Origin: Antennarius striatus
Lineage: Eukaryota > Chordata > Actinopteri > Lophiiformes > Antennariidae
DNA length: 64,000 bases
Reading direction: 5' to 3'
Assembly: GCF_040054535.1 (NCBI RefSeq)
Contig: NC_090777.1
Span: 12,731,001 to 12,795,000 of the forward strand
Every line of letters begins with the position of its first letter. Position 1 is the stretch's first letter. Of the stretch, positions 12,001 to 23,250 are shown piece after piece. Both the position numbers and the translations under genes were made by a program. The notes beneath the pieces are model-generated. The model ran no database searches. It had not been told where the DNA came from and worked only from the letters and a program-made list of their open reading frames with translations.

Positions 12001-15000
12001 TACCCGGGTGGTCAAATAAGTATCCCATCTGGGAAAAAAAGATGGTGAGGTTTTTGAAACAGATATCACCTGTTAGTCTTTTTATGTCATGATTACAAGC
12101 TGTTCTGTCTAAATTGAGGTGATGGTTTGTTACCTTGGCCATTGTGCAGATCTCAGACATGTTCCAGGCTTTGCATGTGTTACAGAGAGGACACATCAGA
12201 TATGTAGATCCACTGCTACAGATGTCCTTGCTGCAGACACAAAGTTTTATTTAGTTATTTATTAATATAATTTAATTGTTGATCAGATGTTGAAATGCAC
12301 TTCAAATTGTTTTACACAACGTTTAGAAATCATCGTTTTGGATAAAAGAGATCATTTCAAAGGTTATTAACTACTTTTAATCTAATTATTATTCATTTAT
12401 TTCTTAAATGGAAACAACTTATTGTGATATTTTTTACAAGTTAAGTTATGTTGCTGCATAAACAGATCATTTCACTAGTATTGTGCAATTTTTTTTCCAT
12501 ATTTAGTATTTATTTTCATGTTAATTTCTTGTATTTTATCTACTTTCTTACAGTGTAAATCTCCAGCTTGCTGCCAGGGAGGACAGAAATTAGATGTTAT
12601 TACTGAAGCTGCTGAAACAATGATGACATGACATCTGTGTCTCTGGTTTCTCTTTGGGGTCTCCGGCTTCGTCCCACCCCCCAAAACATGCAATTTGGGT
12701 AACTTAGACACTCAAAATTGACCCTAGGTTTAATGGTGTTTGTCTTTCTATGTAGTCCTGCAATAAACGGGAAACTTATCCAGGGTGTGTCCCGCCCAAA
12801 GTCGGCTAGGACCGACTCCAGCCTAAACCCATGACTCGGATTCAGATAAGCAGCTGAAGATGAGACGATTGTCTCTTTCATTGATTCATTTACGTAATTG
12901 TTTTCCTTACTGCTTTCTCCACTTTCACGGGTCACCGAGGTTGCTGAAGCTTCTCCCAGCTGAGTTATAAGCATGAGACTGATGAGAAAATGAATGATGA
13001 TTCCTCGCAGGTGTATCTCAGAAATTAGAATATTATGGAGAAAATAAACTGCTGAATTTATAAGTTTCAAGTATTTATTATTTTGATACTTATGGCCTTT
13101 AAGTAAAAAACTTTTCTAAGTGCCTCAAAATATTTCAATAATTCATATCAAGTTTGAGTAAATCACTATTGGTTTCAGTATACACTGCCACAAAAATGTG
13201 AAAAACTACTGACTGCAGGTGTCAGAAGTTATCATTGACTCCCTCCACAAGGAGGAGACGCCACAGACGATCCCTGCTGACGGGCTGGTTGTTGACAAAG
13301 CTGTATCATATTCATGGAAAGTTGACTGAAAGGACAAAGTATAGCAGGTAAAGGTGCACAAAAAACAGACATGAATGCAGCCTTGAGAAGCCTCTCAAGT
13401 GAAGCTGATTCAAAAATGAGGCTGGAATCAGAGCGTTAAGACCACCATACAAAGATGTGTCAAGGAAATGGATGACAAGTGTCCCAGTGTCAAGTCACTC
13501 CTGAACCAGCATGAGAGTCTTACATGGGCTACGGAGAAGGAGAACTGGACCTTTCTCACTGGTCCAAAGTAATCTTTTCAGATGAAAGTAAAATTTGCAT
13601 TGCCATTTGCAAATCAAGGTCCCAGAATCTAGAAGAGGAGCCGCAATGCACAAGAATCCCAGCTGCTTGAATTCTGCTGTGAAGCCAGGGATGGTTTGGG
13701 TTCATGTCATCTGATGGTGTTGGTCCACTCTGTTTAATCAAGTCCAACGTCGACACAGCATTTCAGGCTTCTTTGTGCTGATAAGCTTTATGGAGAAGAT
13801 TCCTTTTCTAACAGGCCTTGGCATCTGTCCACAGTGCTACAACTTCTCAGAACCGGCTTGCTGACCACGGTGTTGCTGTGCTTGATTGGTCAGCCAACTG
13901 ACCTGAAATGAACCCTGTGGAGAATCTGTAGCTGCAGGCTGCTACCAAAGCAAGCTGGGCTGGCATACTATCTCAGCAGAGCCACAGGCCGACCGCCTCC
14001 ATGCCACTGATTATCAATTATGCAAATGGCGGCTCAATCAGGTATTGAGTGCTTGAATGAAAAGTGTGACTTTTTTTGTATCATAAATCTTTTTACCTTC
14101 TGAGTAATCTTATGAATGTTGTAGTGCAGAAGAACACTGTGAACTCCATTTGATCTGTTTTAGTGCTGAGTAGGCAGTGTCCATTGTCGTGATGAATAAT
14201 GCATGATGAGCTGGGCTCCGACATACCCTATGTGGGTCATATAATGATGGTTTGTTTTTATGCAGAACACTTTGATACTCTGGTGTATTTGTATCTACAG
14301 CTCTGCTTACTTAACAGAATCTTGGAGGAAGTGTGTAAGCAGTGTTTTAATTTTAGGACCATTCTGCAGACTCTTGAAGGAATATAAATTAACTGAAGTA
14401 GTCTTTACTTTGTTGAGAGTAAGATGAATAAATCAATATTAATCTCATTCATGAGCATTAAACACGTACAATGTTATGGTGATCGATTGCAGGTATGGTC
14501 TGTGAGCAGTAGCTTTGGTACAGGAAGCCACGCTGACTGCAGTAAGTCAAGAGCTCCACTATCTAAACAACTTGAGAATCATAAATTCAAAAAAATTCAG
14601 GTCAGCTGTTATTCTTCATCAGGCACAGTGCTGCTCAGGGTTACTGTATGTTTTCTGTCAGCTTTGATATTTTGAGCAATCACGGATTTTAAAACTGTTT
14701 TCTGAACTAACTAACTAACTAATTAGGTTCTAGACAAACTAGGTTTTGAACTAACTTACTAGGTTCTGAACTAGGTTTTGAATTATTACTTAACATAAAC
14801 ATTGTATTTATATTTGTTATTATTTAATTATTATTTATGTTTATTGTTTATGTTTACACTTTAACACCTATCTTGCTTTAAGTGCTTACAATTGCCCCTT
14901 GGAGACTAATAAAGTTTTTTGAATACAATTGAATTGAATTGAATTTATTTCTATTTAGATTCTTGCTTTATTCTCTTTACATTTACTGCATCTACAGACA

Positions 15001-18000
15001 AATTCACCTCTCTGGGATAAGTAATGGTTTATCTTAAAAGTATTTCTGTGTTTGGTGTGGACTCACGCTGGCTTGTTGGTATCCATGGACGTGACCCCGG
15101 ATGCAAAAACCAGAGTTCCAACCACTGCTGCCGGCAGCAGCCAGGTGGTGTAGAAACCTGCACAGACGTAGAAGTCCATTAGGCTGCAGCTCCGGGGCGA
15201 GGCAGAGAAGAGGCACCGCTCTGTTGTTTAGTGTCCTTGAAGAGGTGGCTGTAGCGGGTGTTTCATGCAGAGGAATGAGGTGATGCTTTACTGTTTGATT
15301 TGTAACATCACCTCCAAGGTACAGCTACAAGGAAACATCTCATCCCCATTTGTTTGTTTGTTTGTCAACCAACCAGCCAACCAACCAACCAACACACACA
15401 AAAAGCAGGTTTTTCAGACCTCTATTTCATCGTCCTCGTTGTATTTGATCACCTTTTACATGTGACCTGATAATATGTTGTTACATTCAATGACAAGTGT
15501 GACAATGTGAGGTGAGGTGCAGTTAATAATATGTGGAAAAAACTGGCCAATATATGAAAAAACAATTCTTTCATGTGACAAAGGAGGAAAGTTTTTGTTT
15601 GACAGAGTCTAATACATCCAAATAGGAGCTTCAATTTACCCAGCCAGGCAAAGTACAGAGCAATCTTCTCTCCAAAGTATTCCCGGATGTGGTCCAGAGG
15701 TTGGTACTTGTACCATTTGCACCAGCGAGCCCAGTAGTGGTAAAGAATGTGCCTCTGGTTCAGCTTGTCAGGACAAATCTCATACCTTGGAAACTCAAAA
15801 GGGCCCTTAGAAAAAAAACATATTTATTATAGAGGCAAAACAGTTGAAGTTTTCAATGAGATTAAAGAGCAGAGAAAATCTGACCTCATGCAGAGGGAAA
15901 GCTGCAGTAAACACGCCTTCATTCACCAGCCTGTCCACACCAACCTCAGCTCTCTTCCTTTTTCCATATAATGTTGTAGACAGAATCTCATACACCTGAA
16001 ACAGCACAAGAGGGCTCCCTCAGTGACGGCCTGGTCACTGACCATGTGAGCTGCAGATGAATCCCTGATGAATCCCTGTCACTCACAACACGGTGTCTCT
16101 GTGTCGTAGTGAAGTAGCTGTTGCGATCATCACAGCCAAGGAACCTGCAGAGGACACATTCAATCCGCTTGTAAAATACAGTCCCTATCACTGAAAACCA
16201 GGGCTTTGAACCGGTTCTTGGAACGAGAACGAAAACCGAAAAATTTATATTTTTTTAATGTTCCGGAACAGAAAATAATTGTAAATCGGTTAATACCGGG
16301 GGTTTTGTTTGTTCTTGAAAAAAAATATTGACCTCATGTTTCACTTGCTGTCATCAGTGGACGCTCGATGAGAGCAGAGAGAAGTAGCGGCGATCAGCAG
16401 CAGTTAGGAAAAGGGAGGACTCCTAGTCACCATCTAATCATAACAGGTAAACACTGCAGTGTGTCAACCTTAAAAATGTATGGTTTAGACATTAACTCAT
16501 TGGCTGCAGTCATCTGCCAGCGCTTTGTAGCAATATTGAGCTACGGGAGAAGAACAATGAAGATCTGTTGTTCAGCAATAAATGACATGATGGAAGTTAT
16601 TCTTGTCTTATTTCATGTAGTGTCTAAGTAGGAGGCATAAGCCTTAACCACAGTGATATAACTGTCATTAAGCATTGGTGTAGTGCTGTGGTACTGTTTA
16701 CTGTAGGGAAGGGATATATTTATAATTATAGTATATAAACTTATTGCTTTAGTTGCCAATTTAAGTCCTTAAGTTACCGTAGTTTGTGCACCATTCGGCT
16801 CATTGTATAAAGAGACACAGTCTAAATAACGGAGTTTATTTCTGTACTTTAACCGGACACACGGCGCACCTTATTGTTCGGTGCATGGATGCTAATGGAA
16901 GCAAAAAGGTGACTGTGGTTGAACTCTGTTGTTCTATGTATTTAAATTTCAAAAAATAAACCGACATTATTTTTTAAATATGTTTTTATTTCTTTATTTT
17001 TGGATAAATCTGTGCTAAATCCTTCGAAGTCCTCATCTTCGGTCTGCATTGAATAGCTCGGTAGTTTCTCTACCGCTGACCTTCTGGTTTCCGGGTGTCT
17101 GTCCGGTAAAGATGCCGGCTTTAGCGAAACATCGGACAAAAGTCGAAGCAGATTAGTGATGTGTCATTCGCGAACCAGCCGGCTCCAAGAGCCGATGCTT
17201 CGTAGTGAACGAGAAGAGCCGATGCCCGTCGGAGAGAGCCAAGGCTTCAGCCTCCTGCTCAGCCGTCACACAGCTACCGCTCTGAGCAGCCCGTTCAGCG
17301 GAGAACGCGTGCAGGCACCAGGCAGGGGCGGGACTTTATTTTGATGGGCACACGACACGGCCAATCACACAGACGCTCGAAAGAATGAGGGTAGTGGTCC
17401 AGGCCAGGTACACACTGTCAGGGAGCAGGGACGGAGGAGGATCGGAGAGCAAGCGTGTCATGAGTGAAAAACGTAAAAGAAGCAGCATTTGGCTGCATTT
17501 CAATGATGTTGGGGGCTGCAAGGCTGAGTGCACAATTTGTAAAATGAACATATCTGTGAGAGCAGGTTCAACCACAAACCTTCACAGACATTTAAGAACT
17601 ACCCACCCATGAGAGAGGAGAAACTCCCCCTCCACTGTCCACTGACTATGGTAATGAAGAGAAGACTGCATTGACGCAACATCGGTCCCCTCACAGGGAG
17701 TCTTCTCAAAAACCGGACAAATAATAACAGAGGAGAAATCAGATCAGTCCATCCAAGCTGAGACATCTGGCTTTTTCTGAATGCCAATCTCCAATAAAAG
17801 ACATGTCATGTCATGTTCAGACACTGGCCTTTGTTTGAGGTCTGGTTTGTACGTTTGTGTGGTTGTTCAAGGGTTGTTTCGGTATTTAAAGTTTTGATAC
17901 ATAAAAAAATAAAGCTTTTATGAAAACAATGAATGGAAAATTTCTTACCAATACACTAATTAATTGCTAAATTAGGCTAAAATATAACGATCAGAGTGAT

Positions 18001-21000
18001 GTTAAATGAAGAGCCATTTGGGAGCCGTAAGAGCCGGCTCTTGTAAGGGAGCTGAGCCAAAAGAGCCGAGGCTTGGAGAAGAGCCGGAATGCCCATCACT
18101 AAAGCAGATACGTTAGTCCAGGCATCCGCAATCCATGCACATATTGTGGGGGTGTAACTCGCTCGGCACTGCCTCCAGTCCTGGTAAACGTGTGTTCACG
18201 TCTCTCATCCATCACTCCACGCAGCTTAACTTTAAAGGCTCTGTTTACACCGATGTCCAGCGGTTGGAGTTCTTTCGTTAATCCTCCAGGATGATGACGA
18301 GCTCAGAATTCAGCCGCTTGACGTGTTTTTTGACAGAAGCGGTGGTGTGGGGGGGGGGATGGAGTCACAGATCGAGAGAGATGGTGAAGCGTGAAAAAAG
18401 CCCCCCGGTCTCTTTACATGAACCAGAACAACCGGAACTGATAGCCTGGAGTTTACATGTTGCGTTGTGAGCGTGTCTCTTCGCTGACGTCATTGTCGGG
18501 GGTCTTTAGCCAAACACATGTGGTTAACAGCATACCTGTGGTACAGTACCAGCATATACCCTATACCGGTACCTACCCGAGGTGTGCCGGACGTAGCCTC
18601 GCGTAATGCTCTCTAATTGGTTCATCGCTGCTGGCGTACGTACTGACGTAATACGTCCTTTGTTGGTGGACAATGGCCGATCTGGCGGAGCGCTGACTAA
18701 AATTACACAAAAACATTTTTACAGATTTTGGAACTCAGTGTACACACATGATGCTTAATGTTAAAAGGTGCAGCGTTGAAATTTTAAGGCTTTTAAGCGC
18801 GTCTTATGGTGCGCAAAGTACGGCACCTACACATTTATATTTACAAGGAATGTTATTAACCTTGTTCACGAACTTTATTTTTTCCTTCTAACCGGTTCAG
18901 GAACGTCAGTTTATGGGTGGAACGCAAAACCGGAAACGTTATAATTCCATTTCTGTTCGGAACGAACTGATTGGCAAAAAATTCTGGTTCAAAGCCCTGT
19001 TTAAAACTATGATAACAGGTCCTATTAGAGTATTTACCAACTATTATCAAGACTCACCACTTACCTGTTCATCTTCGACTTACGAAAGGCACATGTGTAA
19101 TAATCTAAGGGCCTGTTTGGCACTGACTCCATCATCATGTTAGGTATGTATAGTCGTTTCAGCACCCGATCAGATGTGTTCAGGTCCAGATTGGGTTGTG
19201 CCTAGAAGACAAACAGTGTGAACAGTGTTTCATCATCCTTGTCTCCTACCCTGACAGTGATGTCATCTGACAAAATGCTCAACTCATCAGTTTTCACAAC
19301 ATGAGCAGCACTGGCATTCAGTTCTCCCCCTGTGAATCCACTGTGTGTGGGATCACTGTTGAATCCTGGTTTAATGTCATCATCAATAACAGTTAACAAT
19401 CATTCCAGTAGCTCTTTAAGGCTGTACATATTTGTATGAGCATTAGTGCAAGACAGTGTTTCCATGCTGATGTTCAGAGTAAATGCAAGAATCGGTCCCT
19501 AATAGAAAGAGAACAAACTAGACATCAGCTTTGGGTGGAAACTGAAAAGTAGTTTTGACACTGGCATTAAAAGTAATATTAATTGTATTCAAACAAAGTC
19601 AGGAAAGTCAAATGAGTTATATTGTCTGAGAACAATGAATGTTTGAGCAAAATATTGCAGCAATGTGTCTTCCCCTGGATGCAGTAGAAGAATTGTTAGG
19701 AACAAAACCATTCTGACAGTGCAGGAGATGTGTACAAAGTATAAACAGTAAAAATAATAACAGTGAGGCATTTTACAGTTTCAACCATAAAGTCAGTGAT
19801 TATACCCACAGATTTGGTGCATTTGTCTGAAAACACCTGCACTAACCTGCAGTGGAGCTCTGACACATAGTTTCTCTGCATAGTACACCAACACATCCCA
19901 GGGGGCGCTAAGCTTAAGGAAGTGTATGGTTTTCTTTTCATTTGCAGTTTCCTCCTAAAGGGATAAGATGTTTAGAAGTCAACATGAAAAAGCATGACAT
20001 CCTCAGGATCCCTAACGTGACAAACAAGCATGACAAACATCTGTTGCTGGGGGGACAAACATGTTCCTGGGTCTTCTTTACTCATGTTTCCTGCTATTTC
20101 ATCTTAAAACCATCCTTCATCTTAACACTATGTAAAAACACAGCAATAGAATACACATAATTACATCAAAGGTATGCTGTCATATGTTGTACTTAAAATT
20201 TTGAGATTCTGTGGTATGGACCCAACAAATAGTTAAATAAATTTCACATGCATGTCTGAAATTAAAATAAACAAATATACAAAATGGTTAATATTCCTAT
20301 AATATCAAAAGGCATATCTCTTGTCTTTAACAATAGGTTTACAATTATGTTCCATGTCGGATGTAAACTTCCTTTAGTGCTATCCTCACTCTGCAGCTGA
20401 CATGAATGAGTGGGTTTAGAGCACAAGTAGAGCTCTAATGATCTTGAATATGATCTCTGGCACCTTTTCCATCAGTAGACCAGTTGTTTCCAGGTTGTGA
20501 ACAAACTTCTCCCTCAACTCCGCTTGCTGTGCCTTCCTTCGTTCAGAGCTGCTGCTCTCGTTGGGGGCTACAGCCTCCCCCTCCTCGCTGGCCGCTTTTC
20601 CCTTCCCTCGCCGTTTCCTCCGTGAGCGAATCTCCCACACGAGAACAAAGTCTAAAAGTAAGTCAGCCATGAATTTCTAAAAGGTTAAAAGGTTAAACGA
20701 CTTCAACTGTTAGATTGCTTACCGATTTTTGTTCTCCCATCTCTAAAGTAGTTTCCTAGCTGTGGGACTGGCTGCTTGTTTCTTCCATTAAATTGGATAT
20801 GAATGGAATCATCAGCATCCTTATCTTCATCTGCAGCTGTGGCTGAAAGCTAAAAGCATCCAGTTACTGTTAATTAAAAATCAAGTAAAAGCTTCAGGGA
20901 CTGTCATACCATTTTCTACTTGTCTGAAACCTTTATTCTGTATATTGACCCTACATTTCCTTTTAAAGAGGGTTAACCATGAAATCATGTGCCATTAATC

Positions 21001-21442
21001 AGCATCATAAAAGCATAATGACTCTAGAATGTTAATGATAAAGATGTCGATCAAATTCATGATGTGATGAAGCATCTTTTAGTCCTGTTTGATCAGAGAA
21101 CAACTTTGATTTTCCCTGTGTAACACAGCTTCTCTGCTGGATGTCAGATTCACTGTAACATCTGCAGAAGTCCCTGAGCTGTGGAGAGACGAGCAGAGCC
21201 GCTGGCTGATGGCTGCTGTCCACATTTATTTTTTACTGTTACCTATTCCAACATAAACTGAAAACACACTGCAGTATTTTGGGGGGAAAAAAAAGTGAAA
21301 ATATGCTCACACATCTAGATGGGATGAAGCTGCCGTTCCGAAGACTCCCATAGTTGTCTGTAGTTTGTGCTTCACCTCCATAGTCCAGATCCAGGAGGAC
21401 CTCTCTGTCTCCCTTCTGCAGCTCTGGACCCTTCCTCAACAT
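5068..21442 (-). CDS. ano7: Anoctamin-7 (TMEM16 family), 22 coding exons, 904 aa
   Basis: Coding exons in transcript order: 21442-21311, 20849-20723, 20651-20464, 19954-19847, 19201-19065, 16144-16087, 15995-15885, 15805-15640, 15157-15067, 12230-12134, 12028-11885, 11574-11437, 10720-10622, 10466-10364, 8615-8504, 8414-8360, 8233-8136, 7061-6925, 6853-6648, 6577-6441, 6193-6103, 5247-5068. Total is 2715 nt and all phases agree. The protein is a multi-pass membrane protein of the TMEM16 fold. Diagnostic segments include [40 protein letters not shown] and [20 protein letters not shown]; these and the C-terminus resemble human ANO7 (933 aa) more than ANO1/5/6. All six canonical Ca-site positions are kept: N647, E651, E696, E699, E728, D732. 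TMEM16 proteins are Ca-activated anion channels or lipid scramblases; which applies to fish ANO7 cannot be read from sequence. The start is the first ATG of a family-like N-terminus. Exon 11 ends at a weak donor (GTTCCA). Introns carry many transposon relics. Confidence 0.95.
5440..5775 (+). repeat. Interspersed repeat family A, copy 1 (ano7 intron 21)
   Basis: Shares several blocks in order with 9440-10052: TTTTGTGCCTCTGGCTTCCT, CAGAGATGTGTACCTAAAAA, TTTCATCCCCTTTGC-like, GCAACGGTTGTGAAGATATT, TGGTGGACGGACGGACAAAC and a GCGGGATGTAAT-like end. No coding capacity. Likely a non-autonomous element; class not assigned. Confidence 0.7.
5951..6064. repeat. (CA)n microsatellite in ano7 intron 21
   Basis: A long CA array ending 38 nt from the exon 21 donor. 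In the ano7 transcript it reads as (UG)n just inside the intron. Confidence 0.99.
7873..7934. repeat. (CA)n microsatellite in ano7 intron 17
   Basis: Interrupted CA array; UG repeat in the sense of the gene. Confidence 0.97.
9440..10052 (+). repeat. Interspersed repeat family A, copy 2, interrupted (ano7 intron 14)
   Basis: Same family as 5440-5775, but the conserved blocks CAGAGATGTGTACCTAAAAA and TGACCTAGTTTTC are separated by about 310 bp of extra sequence (9536-9847), described separately as a MITE-like insertion. Confidence 0.7.
9536..9847. mobile_element. MITE-like insertion inside repeat family A
   Basis: About 310 bp absent from the sister copy. It contains CTCGTTCCTTGTGGTTAATG and CACAAGCGATTAACGAATTC near its left end and ATCCGCGATGAG near its right, resembling fish mariner-type non-autonomous elements built around 'CGCGATTAA' motifs. 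No coding frame. Boundaries come only from comparison with copy 1. Confidence 0.5.
12620..12875 (+). repeat. Degraded SINE 3' body (ano7 intron 9)
   Basis: Contains, in order, degraded blocks of the fish SINE seen intact at 59108-59450: a 'TCTCTTTGGGGTCTCCGGCTTC' region, 'CCCCCCAAAACATGCAATT', 'CCAGGGTGTGTCCCGCCC', 'GGACCGACTCCAGCC' and 'GATAAGCAGCTGAAGATGAG'. The tRNA-like head is missing. Confidence 0.55.
13180..14095 (+). mobile_element. Tc1-like transposase relic (ano7 intron 9)
   Basis: Plus-strand reading, with frameshifts and stops, gives a Tc1/mariner pattern: [20 protein letters not shown]-like, [39 protein letters not shown], then NPVENL. The first DDE aspartate lies in FSDESK; the second block (AHT-type) is mutated. 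It is non-functional. Confidence 0.8.
14690..14950 (+). repeat. Probable LINE 3' tail with (AATTG)n end (ano7 intron 9)
   Basis: A CTAA-rich stretch followed by CCCTTGGAGACTAATAAAG and a short AATTG array, which resembles 3' termini of fish LINEs. No coding portion is present. Confidence 0.35.
17154..18101 (+). mobile_element. Inner hAT deletion derivative with perfect 8 bp target duplication
   Basis: Begins TAGTGATG and ends CATCACTA, flanked on both sides by AAGCAGAT (17146-17153 and 18102-18109), a perfect 8 bp duplication. Inside, 17460-17612 encodes a BED zinc finger ([29 protein letters not shown]) and about 17697-17745 encodes a piece of the hAT C-terminal dimerisation region ([15 protein letters not shown]). 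The catalytic middle is missing. It is a classic internally deleted, non-autonomous hAT copy. Confidence 0.88.
17385..17612 (+). pseudogene. BED zinc-finger N-terminus of a hAT transposase
   Basis: An open frame of 75 codons inside the inner hAT. The last 50 residues carry the BED pattern W..F...G..A.C..C...........L.RHL...HP. The frame stops just after the BED domain, so no transposase is encoded. Confidence 0.8.
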
Positions 21443-21574
21443 GATGAGGATGCTGACAAAACCTATGCGGCTTGACAGACATGCACTACAAATTATACTG
21501 CAAAAAAGAGTTTGTGCTCATTAGTGAAGTGATTCAGAACAGAAAAAGAAAGATGTCCTTTAAAGAGCCCGCAG

Positions 21575-21660
21575 TGAGCTGATGCAGCATCGGTCCTGCG
21601 CTCCAGCACGGCTCTGCGGCGGGACGCGCCGCTTCACTGCTGCGCGGCTGGGAATACCGT
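21575..21660 (-). promoter_or_regulatory. GC/CpG-rich segment upstream of ano7 ATG
   Basis: A short island of high CpG density (CGGCGGGACGCGCCGC and neighbours) in otherwise AT-rich DNA, 135-220 nt upstream of the ano7 initiation codon. It is probably the core promoter or first-exon region. No TATA box is apparent. Confidence 0.4.
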
Positions 21661-23250
21661 AATGCTCCTAAGTAACACGCACCCGGAAGCTGCTGCTCTG
21701 CAGCATTTCAGCACAGGCGACTCACGTCACAGGGCAGAGCGAGGCGCACAGCCCTCATCAATGGATGAAACTGGGGCTCACAATGGGTACCCGACAGGGG
21801 TAACTGTCATCTCTGTAAAGGCTCGATTAATGATGAAAGGTGTGAACAGGTTTAGGAGTAAGAGAAATATGTGTTCCTAATTATTAAAGAAGCCTCATTC
21901 TGATCCAGAACCGTCCCGCACAAAATGCAGGACTTAACCCCCCACCCCCACCCCAATCAATTGAAGGTATATTAAAAATAATATCCTGTTTCACAGCGGA
22001 TTATTTATAATAGGACAACAAGCATTGGAGGTTTCAATCACACTTCTCACTTGAAAGCAGGAAAGTGTGGAAGAAATCAGTCATCACATTAGATTTCAAC
22101 ATTTCAAGAGTAAACAACCACTTGTGGACAGTATATAAAAATACAAACATTTGGTAAACAGGTTGGACTAATTTAATGACCCAAACTTTTACCAAAAGGA
22201 GCCAGTTGCTGATGACTAAGTGTTATGCTGTATTTAGTGTTAAGTTCAACTTGAATTCAACATTTTTAGCAGATTTTGGAAAATCAACATTAAGGCAACA
22301 TATATATAGAAAGTTTTATTATATTTCTAATTATTTTCCCCCCAAAACTCAAGAAGCACAACAAAATTCTTCAAATTAAAAGTCACTTTCCACAAATAAT
22401 TAATTATTATTAGCTAATACCACCACCAGGGTTGGTAAATAACAGAAGTTACAGGATGTGGTTATTAATGTTTGTCATTTTCAGAAGTAGCTGGAGCTGA
22501 AGGATTAATATCAGCAGCATGAGTCCAATAGTGAGCCAGTGATGATTAATATTTTGTTTAATATCCAGCAAATTATTGACAAATCATCCGTAACAGACAG
22601 ATTCACTACTGTGACGAAACCCCTGACCTTTGGCAATCTAATGAATAAATGTGTATTTATAATAACTGAATCAAAAGATTGTGCAGACGTATAAGGTGGA
22701 AGGATTTCATTTCTCATCATTCTTATTGCTTTCTTTGTACTTTCTTTGTACCATTGCTTACTTTGGCAAATAAAATGTTCAGAATTGGATAGTTAGTGAT
22801 GCAAATACTCATGAATAAATATTTTACCAATAAATTAAAAAAACAAAAACATGAGAAAATGAATGAAAATTCTTTCCTTGTTTGTATAAAGTTGAACTTT
22901 TGTCAGCGACACATTCAACACCCTGACCCAACACCAACATGTACTTGTGTGTTCTGATACACTCATTTGATTCGTGATCCCTTTCATGCCTCCAGATGCT
23001 GGAACACACTCCACCTGAAGCTTCAATGTCCTGCTGTTCAGCCCCCTTTAGTGGTGATATTCAGCAATGACAGGGTGTCAAAATCCCAGCTGTGTGTTTT
23101 TTAAATGAACCTCTAAATGTGATGCCACAATAAGAGTCAACCAAACTGGGACAAGAGCAACTAAAGACTGGAGGGCAGGAGAACGGGTCTGGATTCTAAG
23201 GACACAGACAAGAAGCACAGAAATCAGAAACATGCCAACGGTGGTCATTT
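21661..23250. other. Gene-poor DNA between ano7 and plekhm2
   Basis: AT-rich intergenic sequence upstream of ano7. No exon or clear repeat was recognised; frames are short and featureless. Confidence 0.5.

Larger units (their letters stand above)
16777..18823 (-). mobile_element. Pogo/Tigger-like transposon relic nested in the outer hAT
   Basis: Terminal repeats CCGTAGTTTGTGCACCAT (left) and CCGTACTTTGCGCACCAT (right, reverse-complemented) differ at 2 of 18 positions; TA precedes the left end. The minus strand around 18330-18170 reads as the end of a pogo-type DDE domain ([30 protein letters not shown]), and a short N-terminal-side match (RCFAKAGI) lies across the inner insertion near 17130. 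It is clearly dead. Confidence 0.7.
16199..18999. mobile_element. Outer hAT-like transposon in ano7 intron 5
   Basis: Left end CAGGGCTTTGAACCGGTTC and the reverse complement of the right end, CAGGGCTTTGAACCAGAATT, share a 14 bp terminal inverted repeat. Flanks CTGAAAAC (16191-16198) and TTTAAAAC (19000-19007) are 8 bp with 6 matches and both fit the nTnnnnAn hAT target pattern. No hAT coding sequence of its own was recognised, so it is non-autonomous or gutted. It contains the pogo-like element and, within that, a second hAT. Confidence 0.75.

Noticed and set aside
19202-19399. 65-codon minus-strand frame next to ano7 exon 5
   Set aside because: ano7 homology places the exon boundary at 19201; the frame has no family match and the preceding exon joins directly in phase.
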